Made by a program: the position numbers and the translations under genes. From Pseudofrankia sp. DC12 (GTDB lineage Bacteria; Actinomycetota; Actinomycetes; Frankiales; Frankiaceae): a DNA stretch of 64,000 bases. The DNA lies in assembly GCF_000966285.1 (NCBI RefSeq), contig NZ_KQ031391.1, forward strand, positions 6,262,430-6,326,429. Direction: 5' to 3'. Below the pieces are notes generated by a model. It saw only the letters and a program-made list of their open reading frames with translations. It was not told the DNA's origin and did no database searches. This document shows positions 35,087 to 43,828 of the stretch, piece by piece; the first letter of the stretch is position 1; each line of letters opens with the position of its first letter.

Positions 35087-36751
35087 ATGAGCGCGTCGGG
35101 CGGGGGTCAGCAGAGCGCATTACGGGTCCGTAGTGCGCTCTTCGTCGACTTCGAGAACATCCACATGGGTCTGCAACGGCTCGACGCCGCCGCCGCGAAC
35201 AGGTTCGCGGTCAACCCTCAATGCTGGCTCAGCTGGCTGGAGACGCTCGCCTATCCGGCACTTGGCGCCACCGACTTCCGACGCGACCTGCTAATCCGGT
35301 ACTGCTATCTCAACCCGGTGAGCTCCGCGCGGTATCGCGCCTATTTCACCCGCGCGGGCTTCCACGTGGTCGACTGCCCGCCGTTGACCGCCGCGGGAAA
35401 GAACTCGGCCGATATTCACATCGTCATTGACGTCCTTGACATCCTTGGCCATCCGACCCGGTTCGACGAGGTCATCCTCCTGTCGGCGGACGCGGACTAC
35501 ACGCCGGTGATGCTGCGGCTACGCGCCCACGACCGCCGAACGGTCATCATCACCAGCGGTCCATCGGCGCGGGCGTTTCGCGCGGCGTGCGACCACGTCG
35601 TCGGCGAGGACGCCTTCATCGACGACGCGCTGACCCTCGAACCGCGGGTGGCACCGCAGCCCGGAAGCGGGGCCCACCTCGGAATCGCCACAGCCCCGGG
35701 CCAGGCCGGTGGATCGGCGGGCGTGGACCTGCCGCCTGACGACTCGGATGCCGCCGGCGCCGTCGCAGTGGCCGACGGCGACCTGCCTGCGGAGGCGGCC
35801 GGCAACCGGCCCGGGCGCCTCGCGGAGCTGACTACGCGGTCCTTATCGGACGACCCGGCGACGGCGGACGGTGCACCGCCGCGCCGCGCGGCCTCGGTGA
35901 CACCCGGGACTCCGACCGTCCCCGGGTCCGCGGTCGCACCGGGCAGTGTGATAGGCCCCGGGACCTCGGTAGCCCCCGCGACCGGACCAGGGATGGCGGT
36001 CGCACCACCGTCCCCCTCGGCGCCGCCGAGCACGCAGGACAGCTATCTCCGCCAGGCCATCGCGGAGCAGGTCCGCGAACTGGTCACCGTCTCGGAACGG
36101 CCGATCACGCTCGCCTCGGCGGCTCAGCTCGTCCGGGCCCAACTCGGCCCGGAGGCCACCGATGGCTGGGCCGGAACCGGCTCGTTCAAGAAGCTGCTCG
36201 CGCTCGTGGACCTCCCGCGAATCGCGGTCTCCGCCGCCCCCGAATACCTGTACGACCCGCGCCGCCACACGCTGCCGCCCGGCAGCCAGCCCGGTGGCGC
36301 CGGCCAGGGAGACGCGGCCGCCCCGCACGCCGAGCTGATCGCGCGGATCTCCCAGGTCACCGACATTCCCCGGCTGAGCTCGCACGAGTTCCGCGCCCTG
36401 TTCGAGGAGCTCGCCGCCGAGGTCACGGCGCATGGCTTCAACCGGACCGGCACCTCGCGGGCGGTCCGCGACCGCTGCCTCAAACGCGGCGAGCACATCG
36501 GCCGCGGCGCGGTGAACTTCGTCCTCAACGGCCTGCTCTACGCCGGCCGGCCGCCGCAGCCCGGTGACGACGCCGACGCGCTTGCCTGCTCGTTCGCCAA
36601 CAACGCGGTCCTGCTCTGCCAGAACGCCCGGATGGAACTGTCAAGAGACGAGGTGATCCACCTGCACGCCTGGATCACCGGAAATCCGGCCCTCGCCGTC
36701 GACGTCGTGGTGACCGCGGCCCCCGGCCTGGTCAGCCAGACCGGTGCGTAA
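35087..36751 (+). CDS. NYN-domain protein with OST-HTH/LOTUS domain
   Basis: 554-aa protein. The N-terminal NYN (LabA/PIN-like) ribonuclease domain spans residues 15-175: the first acidic motif is RSALFVDFENIHMGL, then NSADIHIVIDVLDI and VILLSADADYTPVMLRLR with the catalytic Asp residues, and RTVIITSGPSARAF. A long low-complexity Pro/Ala/Thr linker (185-310) leads to an OST-HTH/LOTUS-type winged helix (ITLASAAQLVRAQLG, then GSFKKLLALVDLPRIAVS). A second helical C-terminal domain follows (SSHEFRALFEELAAEVTAHG, then AVRDRCLKRGEHIGRGAVNFV). NYN plus LOTUS proteins are thought to act on RNA. It stands alone downstream of the nuclease/helicase cassette. Confidence 0.88.
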   Translation: MSASGGGQQSALRVRSALFVDFENIHMGLQRLDAAAANRFAVNPQCWLSWLETLAYPALGATDFRRDLLIRYCYLNPVSSARYRAYFTRAGFHVVDCPPLTAAGKNSADIHIVIDVLDILGHPTRFDEVILLSADADYTPVMLRLRAHDRRTVIITSGPSARAFRAACDHVVGEDAFIDDALTLEPRVAPQPGSGAHLGIATAPGQAGGSAGVDLPPDDSDAAGAVAVADGDLPAEAAGNRPGRLAELTTRSLSDDPATADGAPPRRAASVTPGTPTVPGSAVAPGSVIGPGTSVAPATGPGMAVAPPSPSAPPSTQDSYLRQAIAEQVRELVTVSERPITLASAAQLVRAQLGPEATDGWAGTGSFKKLLALVDLPRIAVSAAPEYLYDPRRHTLPPGSQPGGAGQGDAAAPHAELIARISQVTDIPRLSSHEFRALFEELAAEVTAHGFNRTGTSRAVRDRCLKRGEHIGRGAVNFVLNGLLYAGRPPQPGDDADALACSFANNAVLLCQNARMELSRDEVIHLHAWITGNPALAVDVVVTAAPGLVSQTGA

Positions 36752-37387
36752 CGACCCCGCGCCTCGGCCCGGCCGATGTTTGTCCCGGTGATGCCCGAAC
36801 GTGGCCCGACCGGTGTCAGCAGCCGTCTATAAGGCTGAACGGCGCGAGAACGCCCGCGTACGGCTTAGGCGGGGGCGGGGCGTACTCGCCACGGGCGCTG
36901 GTCATGAGCCCAAGCCTGGCCAGGCCCTCGACCAGCCGGTTCGGGCCGCCCCGCCCGCCGGATACACCTCGGGGGCAGGCTGAGCGTCACCGCACCAGCC
37001 GAGCGTCCGCCGCCGGTGATACGGCCCGGGTGGCGCGCGACGATAGTCGTTGTCTGTTTCCGGCAGTCGCCGAGGCGATATCGCCTGTTTGACATCCCGG
37101 CTGTCGGCGGTCGCGCCGGCGGTAACGTGCCGGGGCCCGCGCCGCCATGGACGGGCGACAGCCGCCGCGGCGCTGGTTCCGCGCTGGGTGACCGGCCGTT
37201 CAGGGATTCACTCCGGCCCATCGGAGACCAGGCCGCCCGCGGGCCGTGCCGGCGCGCCGACGGTAGTGTGGCGGCGGAACGGGGCATAGCGGGTCCGAAC
37301 GCGGCGGAGCGGCGACGCGCCGGGCGAGACGGGACAGCGGCGGGCCTTGATATCGGCGGGCCCAGACAGCATCGGAGAGCGGTCGGC
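36752..37387. other. Intergenic region upstream of kinase
   Basis: About 636 bases. The kinase frame stays open upstream to 37016, but that stretch has no kinase-like sequence and a better-placed GTG exists at 37388, so it is treated as non-coding leader. I find no other gene here. Confidence 0.4.
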
Positions 37388-39847
37388 GTGCAGGACATCG
37401 CGTTGCCGGTGCGGCTCGGGCCCACGACGCTGACTGCGCGGATCGGTGCCGGCGGAATGGGCATCGTCTACTACGGGCTGCTCGGGCCGACCCCGGTCGC
37501 GGTCAAGGTGATCCGCGCGGAGCTCGCCGACTCGGCCGAGTTCCGGGCCCGGTTCCGGCGCGAGATCGAGCTCATGCGCCGGGTCCGAGGCGTGTGCACC
37601 GCCCGCGTCTACGCGGCCGACCCCGACTGGTACCCGCCCTACCTCGCGACCGAGTTCCTGGCCGGACCGACTCTCGCCGACTGGATCCTGCGCAACGGGC
37701 CGATCGTGGGCCCGTCGCTGCGGACCCTGGCTCTCGGCCTGGCGGAGGCGCTGCTGGCGGTGCACCGCGCCGGCGTCGTGCACCGCGACCTCAAGCCGGG
37801 CAACGTCCTGCTTACCCAGGGGGGCCCGAAGGTCGTCGACTTCGGGATCGCGGACGCCACGGATGTCACCGTGCTCACCAGGGTCGGCACTCCGGTCGGC
37901 ACCCCCGGCTACATGAGTCCCGAGCAGCTCAACGGCCTGGAAGTCGTCGGCCCGCCGGCGGACGTCTTCGCATGGGGCTGCACCGTGGCCTATGCGGCGA
38001 CCGCGCGGACCCCGTTCGGCGCCGGCCCGACGGACGCGGTGCTCTTCCGGGTCCGCCACGACCCGCCCAACCTGGCCGGAATTCCCGAGGACCTCGCCGG
38101 GCTGGTCGACGAGGCGCTACGCAAGGACGCGGCGGCCCGGCCTGATGCCGCCGAGCTGGTGCGCCGCCTGTTGCGGCTCGTCCTGGGCACGCAGTGGGCC
38201 GCGGACGTCGTCGGCGTCGGCGGTGCCAGCCCGGCCGCCGAGGCGGGTTTCGCCGCACCCCCCGGGGAGGGCGGCGTCCCCGCGCGGGCGGCCAGGGCCC
38301 AGGACGAAGGCATCGGCGGGCCGGACCGCAGCGGGGCGGACAGTGAACGGTCGGACGGCGAGCTGGCCCGCGGCGTCACCCGTGCCCTTGACCGGCTCTG
38401 GCCGATCCGGGCCTACCTTCCGCCGCGGCCGACGGCAGCGCCGCCGACTTCTGGCGCCCCGGGAGCTCCCTCCCGGCGCCCCGGGGCCGTTCCGGGGCCG
38501 CCGGCGTCGCATCCGGCGCCGATGGCGATTCCGTCGGGGCCAGCCGGTGCGGATCCGGCCTCCCGGCCGCCGCTGCCACCCGTCGGGCCGGGTGGGCTGG
38601 CCCCTGGTCCGTGGCCGCCGCCGGCCGGCCCGCCGGTCGGGTCGCTGCCGGTCCTGGGCCGCCCAGCTCCGCCGATGCCGCCCGTCCTGCGGCACCCGGT
38701 AGCCGCCCCATCCGCGCCGGCCGTGCCTTCCATGCCAGCTGGACCCCCCATGCCAGCGGTGGTCTCCAGGCCACCGATGACCTCCCTACCGCCGGGAGCC
38801 GTCGTGGCACCCGGTGGCATGGCCGGGGGCGGCGTCGCGGGGCCGGCCGCCCCGGTCGGCTCGACCGTCGCGGGGCCCCCAGCAGGGCCGCGGGGCCCGA
38901 TCGGTCCACCCGTCGGCCAGCCGACCCAGCCCGCGCGCGGCCCCGTCCCGCCGGGCCACACCGGGCCACACACCATCGCCCGCCCGCCATCGGCGCCGGC
39001 CCCGGGTGGCTGGCTTGCGCGCCACCGCGCCCTCGCGACCGCGAGCCTGACCGTCGGCGCCCTGCTGCTCGTCGCCATCCTCGTCGCCAGCTCACTCCTG
39101 ATCTTCCGCGTCGTGACCCACGGCGCGGACTCGTCGGGCCGGCCCGGGACGGGCCCGGCGAGCGTCACGCCGCCGGCCTCCGGGCACGCCGCCGTGCCGA
39201 GCACCGCGGCTGGCACCGGAGGGAAGGGCGCGAGTGCGCCGGCGGCCGCCGCGACGACGGTGGCCGGCCCCTGCCACTACTGGACGACCGCGGCCACCGG
39301 CCCCGCCCCGGGCCTGCCGCCGGCCGCGGCCCGGGTGCCGACCGGGGCCTCGACGATGATCGTGCGCACCAACTACGGGACGCTGTCCGCCGAGCTCGAC
39401 GCCGCCGTGGCTCCGTGCGCGGTCTACGCTCTGCACCATCTCGCGACCGCCGGCTACTACGACGGCAGCTTCTGCCCGAGGGAGACGATCGCCCCCGAGG
39501 CGGCCGTCTCGGTCCTGCAGTGCGGTGACCCGACGGGCAGCGGCGCGGGCTCGCCCGGGTTCGCCTACGCCGCCGAGCGCACCGCGGCCACCGGCTTCGG
39601 CCCCGGCACGCTCGCGATGGCCACGACCAGCCGGCCGGACGCGAACGGCGCCCAGTTCCTGATCAGCTACGACGAGCCGACCCCGGCGGGCCTCGCCGCG
39701 GTCGCCGCGCACTACACGGTCATCGGCCGGATCACGGCCGGCCTGGACGTCCTCGACCGCCTCGTCGGCGCGGGCATCGAGGGCGGCGGGAGCGAGGGGC
39801 CACCCGCCAGCGAGGCCCGGATCGAGTCCGTCACCATTGCCGAATGA
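37388..39847 (+). CDS. Ser/Thr protein kinase fused to an extracellular cyclophilin-like PPIase domain
   Basis: 819 aa. Kinase domain, residues 8-265: IGAGGMGIVYYG, VAVKVI, VVHRDLKPGNVLL, KVVDFGIAD and GTPGYMSPEQ. A Pro/Gly-rich cytosolic linker of about 250 residues follows, then one membrane helix near 548-575 (LTVGALLLVAILVASSLLIF). Outside, after a Ser/Thr/Ala spacer, residues 654-819 form a cyclophilin-type peptidyl-prolyl isomerase domain: IVRTNYGTLSAELDAAVAPC, FCPRET with the catalytic-type Arg, VLQCGDPTGSGAGSPGFAYA, GTLAMATTSRPDANGAQFLI and YTVIGRITAGLDVLDRLVG. The usual FHR appears as CPR, so activity is uncertain. GTG at 37388 has GGAGAG upstream. The outer domain probably folds secreted proteins or serves as a sensor that sets kinase activity. 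Confidence 0.88.
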   Translation: MQDIALPVRLGPTTLTARIGAGGMGIVYYGLLGPTPVAVKVIRAELADSAEFRARFRREIELMRRVRGVCTARVYAADPDWYPPYLATEFLAGPTLADWILRNGPIVGPSLRTLALGLAEALLAVHRAGVVHRDLKPGNVLLTQGGPKVVDFGIADATDVTVLTRVGTPVGTPGYMSPEQLNGLEVVGPPADVFAWGCTVAYAATARTPFGAGPTDAVLFRVRHDPPNLAGIPEDLAGLVDEALRKDAAARPDAAELVRRLLRLVLGTQWAADVVGVGGASPAAEAGFAAPPGEGGVPARAARAQDEGIGGPDRSGADSERSDGELARGVTRALDRLWPIRAYLPPRPTAAPPTSGAPGAPSRRPGAVPGPPASHPAPMAIPSGPAGADPASRPPLPPVGPGGLAPGPWPPPAGPPVGSLPVLGRPAPPMPPVLRHPVAAPSAPAVPSMPAGPPMPAVVSRPPMTSLPPGAVVAPGGMAGGGVAGPAAPVGSTVAGPPAGPRGPIGPPVGQPTQPARGPVPPGHTGPHTIARPPSAPAPGGWLARHRALATASLTVGALLLVAILVASSLLIFRVVTHGADSSGRPGTGPASVTPPASGHAAVPSTAAGTGGKGASAPAAAATTVAGPCHYWTTAATGPAPGLPPAAARVPTGASTMIVRTNYGTLSAELDAAVAPCAVYALHHLATAGYYDGSFCPRETIAPEAAVSVLQCGDPTGSGAGSPGFAYAAERTAATGFGPGTLAMATTSRPDANGAQFLISYDEPTPAGLAAVAAHYTVIGRITAGLDVLDRLVGAGIEGGGSEGPPASEARIESVTIAE

Positions 39848-40068
39848 ATTGGCGCGGCAATGTCAATAACCGTGTAGAATGTGACGTCGCCGGCCGGCAT
39901 CCCGGAAGAATTTCCCAGGTGGTCCAGGTGCTCGCCCAACGCGCCGTCAACTTCCGCCTTAACGGCGGCTAACAACATTTAAGCCATCACACAGCCGGTC
40001 TCCCTAATGTCCGGTCCGCTCCGTTCTCCGCGGGGCGCCCCCGGACCTCATACCTCTCAGGGAGACCC

Positions 40069-41332
40069 ATGCTGTTGACGTATGTCGCCGCGAGCTGAGA
40101 GGGCGCATGCGGCAGACTGTGATCGTGGCGGTGGGGCTCGCCCTGGCCGTCGCACTCATCCTCGCCGTCACGGCGGCGTCCTCCGGGGTGCGCAACGCGC
40201 AGTCCAACGTGCTCGGCGCGATCTATGGGGTCGGCACCGACATCACGGTGACCCAGGCCGACCTGCCCGGCCAGGGCAGCGACCAGCAGTTCCAGTTCGC
40301 CGGCCAGGCTCCCGGCAGCACCTCCCAGAGCTCCACCACGAACGTCTCCTCGGGCAACCTGCGGGTCGCGCCGGGTTCGGCGGCCATCAAGGCCACGGCG
40401 TCACCACCATCCGCGGGACGGCCGGCGTGGCCGACGTGACGGCGACTCTCATGCTGCGCAATTCCACGTTCAGCGGCCAGCTCGCCGGCCAGAGCCTGCA
40501 GGACCTGCGGGGGCAGTTCCGGGCCCAGCGCGGCGGCCAGGTCAGCGGCAACAGCGGCTTCGGCGGGGGCAACTTCAACATCGCCAGCACCACCGTCGAG
40601 GGCGTCCAGCCCGGCGCGGCCGCGCTCGGCCCCCTCTCCGGCGCCGCGGTCAGCAGCGGGCGCGGCTTCACCGCGCAGGACATCAGGACCGATGTCGCGA
40701 TGCTGTCCAAGAGCTACGCCGACACCAACAAGCTCGCCGTCGGTGACACCGTCACGGTCAAGGGCACCGCGATGAAGATCGTCGGACTGCTCGACGTGAC
40801 CACCTCGGGCACCTCGCTGTCGGACGTCTACATCCCGCTCGGCGTCGCCCAGAACCTGGCAGTGCTGTCCGGTGAGGTCACCAACGTCTATGTGAAGGCG
40901 ACGTCCTCCAGCTCGGTCGACAGTGCCGCGGCCGCGATCAGGAAGGCGCTGCCGAGCGCGACCGTCGACACCCAGCCCGACCTGGCTAGTGGCATCTCCG
41001 GCTCGCTGTCGAGCGCGTCGTCGCTGGTGAAGAACCTCGGCACCTGGCTGTCGGTCGGCGTGCTCGTCGCCGCGTTCGTGCTCGCGATCCTGTTCACCAT
41101 CTCCGGCGTCACCCGGCCCACCCGTGACTTCGGCACGCTGAAGGCGATCGGCTGGAGCAACGGGCGCATCGTCGGCCAGGTCGGCACCTAGTCGTTGTTC
41201 CAGGGCCTGATCGGCGGGGTCGTCGGTCTCGGCACACTCGCGGCCGGGCTGTTCACCGCCAGACCGCTTCTCGCCGGACTGCTTCTCCCCAGATCGTTCG
41301 CCGACGGGCTGCTCCCGCGATGCCTTGCGTAG
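40069..41332 (+). pseudogene. MacB/FtsX-type ABC transporter permease, multiply broken
   Basis: Start ATG at 40069 with GGGAGA upstream reads MLLTYV, then a one-base loss puts the rest (RRELRGRMRQTVIVAVGLAL) in another frame. A second frameshift near 40385 moves the periplasmic domain (IASTTVEGVQPGAAALGPLS, VGDTVTVKGTAMKIVGLLDV) to a third frame. After the next membrane segment (LSVGVLVAAFVLAILFTISG) a TAG at 41189-41191 interrupts IVGQVGT, and the following SLFQGLIGGVVGLGTLAAGL ends at 41332, missing the last helix. The partner ATPase gene is absent. At least three independent lesions make this a genuine pseudogene. Confidence 0.88.
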
Positions 41333-41660
41333 GCGACATTCCCGGCAACCTAGCAGCCAGGTCCGACCGCTTTTCGGCGTGCGGCCGTCCCGGCCGCGAC
41401 GGGCTACCCGGAGGACACGCGTCGCCGCCCGGCCTCGCGCGGGAGTTGGCCGGGGCCCGTCGCGGGCGGTGTCCGTCCGCCGGATCGCCCTCGCGCGCCG
41501 GTCGGCCGGTGCGTCGTCCGGCGCTCGTGTGGTTCCCCGGAACCCGTTGCGCCGCCTGAAACGGAGGCTCCGAACGGCGACCCCGGTCGACAGGCCCAGG
41601 GTCGGCGGCGACCATGACCTCGCACGCCGGCCGTACTGACCCGACACGGGAGCGTGAACC
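41333..41660. other. Intergenic region, 330 bases
   Basis: No gene, repeat or terminator seen. The sequence is uniformly GC-rich and may be worn coding DNA downstream of the broken permease. Confidence 0.35.
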
Positions 41661-42164
41661 ATGGTCAACCTGGAGCAGGTCGTCTGGGGGCTTCCCCTGC
41701 GGCCGCCGCCTGGCGAGGCCCGCGGCGCGGGCGCGCCGGCCCAGCGCCACGACCCGATCGAGCTGTGGGGCTGGCTGTGTAACGCGATCGTGCCCGCGCT
41801 GCTCGCCACGGCCGGGACGCCGTGGGAGACAGCCCAGCAGGTCGGTCGGGACATCGAGGCCCGCGGCCGGCATTTCGCCTCGTGTGGCATCGCGGCCCGC
41901 GACCGGCTGGTGGCGCCACTGCTCGACGAGGCGGCGGGCCAGGAGCCCGCCGCGGCGCGGCTGTGGCTGCGGGCCGCGGTGCTGGCCGTCGTCCGCGACG
42001 GCCCGCTCGACCGGGAGCGCGGCCTCGGCCGGGTCACGAGCACCGACGTCGTCGCGCTGACCAGGGCGATGACCTGGCCGCTGAGCCTTTACCTCGCGCT
42101 GCACCCCTGCCCGGCCGACGACGACCACCTCGAAGGCGTGTTCGCCGCACCGGGAGCCGGGTGA
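41661..42164 (+). CDS. Unknown protein, first of a tandem paralogous pair
   Basis: 167 aa, family not recognised. Helical composition. It aligns end to end with the first 150 residues of the next gene: IELWGWLCNAIVPALLATAG versus DAWWDHACRELVPRALAAAT; GRDIEARGRHFASCGIAARD followed by RLVAPLLDEA versus GADIAARGRAFARCGPSARD followed by VLITPFVEEA; LRAAVLAVVRDGPLDRERGL versus VRSAVVVVVRNSLVEREHAL. The two therefore arose by duplication. The TGA overlaps the next ATG (TGATG), so they are translationally coupled and may form a heterodimer. ATG at 41661 begins MVNLEQVVWGLPL. Confidence 0.65.
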   Translation: MVNLEQVVWGLPLRPPPGEARGAGAPAQRHDPIELWGWLCNAIVPALLATAGTPWETAQQVGRDIEARGRHFASCGIAARDRLVAPLLDEAAGQEPAAARLWLRAAVLAVVRDGPLDRERGLGRVTSTDVVALTRAMTWPLSLYLALHPCPADDDHLEGVFAAPGAG

Positions 42165-43165
42165 TGACCGACCAGCAGACCGACCGGGATGCCTGGTGGG
42201 ATCACGCCTGCCGCGAGCTCGTCCCACGGGCGTTGGCCGCGGCCACCGGCTGCGACCCGGTCTGCGCCCGCGAGATCGGCGCGGACATCGCCGCCCGTGG
42301 CCGGGCCTTCGCCCGCTGCGGCCCCTCGGCGCGGGACGTGCTGATCACCCCGTTCGTCGAGGAGGCGATCCACCACCGTCCGGCGGAGGCGCCGCTGTCG
42401 GTCCGGTCCGCGGTGGTCGTCGTCGTGCGCAACAGCCTGGTGGAGCGGGAGCACGCGCTCGGCCGCCTCGGCGACGCGGACGTCCGCTCGATCACCAAGG
42501 TGATGACCGAGCTGCTGCACGCGTTTCTCGTCATGCAGCCGCGGGCGCGGGAGCCGGGCTGGCTCGCGGGCGAGTTCGCCGGGCTGCCCGGCCGCTACCC
42601 GCGCGCGTGGGGCGCCTTCGCGGCGCTGTTCCAGACTCTCGTCCGGGGCGGCGGAAGCGCCGCGTACAAGGTCGACTACCGGCCCGGCCCGCTGCCCTCG
42701 CCGCGGCTGCCCGGGCCGGGCGAGATCTCTCCTCGCCCGGGCGCGGCGATGCCGGGCAAGCCCGCCTCGGCCGGACCGCGGGAGCCCGGCACCGCCGGTG
42801 GGCGACCCGGTCCGGGTCCGCTGGCGGGTTCAGGACTCGATCCGCGTCTGGGCGCCGGGCTCGTCGACCGCCTGGCTGACCTCGCGGCTGGGCGCGACGA
42901 GGTGCTTGCCGTGCCCAGCCTGTCCCGGATCTCCCGGCGGCACGACAACCTGCTGCGGGTCGTCGAGTTCGCCCTGGCTCAGGGCGGGTCGGTCCTGACG
43001 GCCAACTATCTGCTGCGACCCGGCATGGTCTACGTACGATCCGGACGGCTGGCCATTCCGGACAACCGCAACCACGCGGCTAGCTTCGCCGACCAGCGCG
43101 GCCTCGCCGACGTCCACCGCGCCTGCGCCGAGGCCGCGCTCGCCAGCCTCGCGGACGCGTCATGA
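42164..43165 (+). CDS. Unknown protein, second paralogue, with recombinase-like C-terminal segment
   Basis: 333 aa. Residues 1-150 are the paralogue of the preceding protein. A Pro/Gly-rich linker spans about 165-225. The last 105 residues form a separate domain (GLVDRLADLAAGRDEVLAVP, then SLSRISRRHDNLLRVVEFAL and AQGGSVLTANYLLRPGMV). It resembles in outline the strand-helix-strand part of serine recombinase catalytic domains (xxxLDRLSR...LLxLVxxLxxxGVxLVS). The catalytic N-terminal Ser motif is not present, so recombinase activity is unlikely. A specialised domain derived from such a fold is one possibility; an unrelated Rossmann-like domain is another. Confidence 0.6.
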   Translation: MTDQQTDRDAWWDHACRELVPRALAAATGCDPVCAREIGADIAARGRAFARCGPSARDVLITPFVEEAIHHRPAEAPLSVRSAVVVVVRNSLVEREHALGRLGDADVRSITKVMTELLHAFLVMQPRAREPGWLAGEFAGLPGRYPRAWGAFAALFQTLVRGGGSAAYKVDYRPGPLPSPRLPGPGEISPRPGAAMPGKPASAGPREPGTAGGRPGPGPLAGSGLDPRLGAGLVDRLADLAAGRDEVLAVPSLSRISRRHDNLLRVVEFALAQGGSVLTANYLLRPGMVYVRSGRLAIPDNRNHAASFADQRGLADVHRACAEAALASLADAS

Positions 43166-43227
43166 CGGACCGGGACCGGCCCTGGCGCTGGTTCGGCTGG
43201 CTGCCCTCCGCGCGCCGCCGCCGGGAA

Positions 43228-43505
43228 TCAGGCCTGGGGGGAGCCCGACACGGGCGGCTCCTCGGCGGCGAGGTCCTGCGTACCGAGCACCCGCAGCAGC
43301 GCGAGGGACTCGGCCTCGTGGGTGCCGGGCGGCGCCGAGTAGACGACGACCGACCGGTCGACGTCGGGCACGTGCAGGGTATCGCGGTCCAGGGTGAGGG
43401 GCCCGAGCGACGGGTGCTCGACCGTCTTGCGGCTGCTGCGGCCAGCATCGCCGCGAGGCCCGGGTCGCGCGGGTAGCGCGCAGCGGTCGAGCGCCGCGCG
43501 GACAC
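43228..43505 (-). pseudogene. XRE/MmyB-like regulator, C-terminal remnant
   Basis: The final part of an MmyB-like ligand-binding domain (MLTR_LBD) is visible: KTVEHPSLGPLTLDRDTLHV, then DVDRSVVVYSAPPGTHEAES and LALLRVLGTQDL, to a TGA at 43228. Just upstream, in another frame, TAARYPRDPGLAAMLAA matches the helix that normally precedes it, with the connecting helices missing. The HTH is gone. This is a deleted and frameshifted remnant. Confidence 0.65.
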
Positions 43506-43570
43506 CGCCTGGGCGGCGGTCGCCGCTCGTTCCTGGTCACCGGACCTGGTGCTCTCTCTGGGCCGATGTG

Positions 43571-43800
43571 AGTCCTACAGCGTGGTTGTTGGGCTGGCGG
43601 ATTTTGCGCCATGGCGTAGGACTGGAACGCGCTGGACCTGCGCGGGTGGTCCCAGACCGACGGGCGTGGTCGCCGGGCAGGCCGGTTTTGCGCCACGGCG
43701 TAGGAGTGGACGGTGCTGATTTGCGTGGGCGGTTGCTAGTCATACAGCCTGGTTGTTGGACTGGGGGATCTTGCGCCACGGTGTAGGAGCGGACCGCGTT
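43571..43800. repeat. Degenerate direct repeat of about 84 bp, three copies
   Basis: The core TTTTGCGCCAyGGCGTAGGA occurs at 43602-43621 and 43686-43705 and, with two changes, at 43769-43788, giving periods of 84 and 83 bp. Units 1 and 3 also share the preceding 30 bases (ACAGCnTGGTTGTTGGrCTG). The core contains the palindrome CGCCATGGCG in unit 1. It lies between a regulator remnant and alkB. Confidence 0.7.
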
Positions 43801-43828
43801 GGATCTTTGGGTGGAGTGGCGTCAAGCC

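Noticed and set aside
37016-37387. Longer N-terminus for the kinase-cyclophilin protein
   Set aside because: The upstream reading has no kinase-like sequence, and GTG 37388 with GGAGAG upstream begins directly before the G-loop strand.
43571-43800. Possible CRISPR array (three repeats with regular spacing)
   Set aside because: Spacing of 84 bp with related, not unique, intervening sequence and no cas genes.
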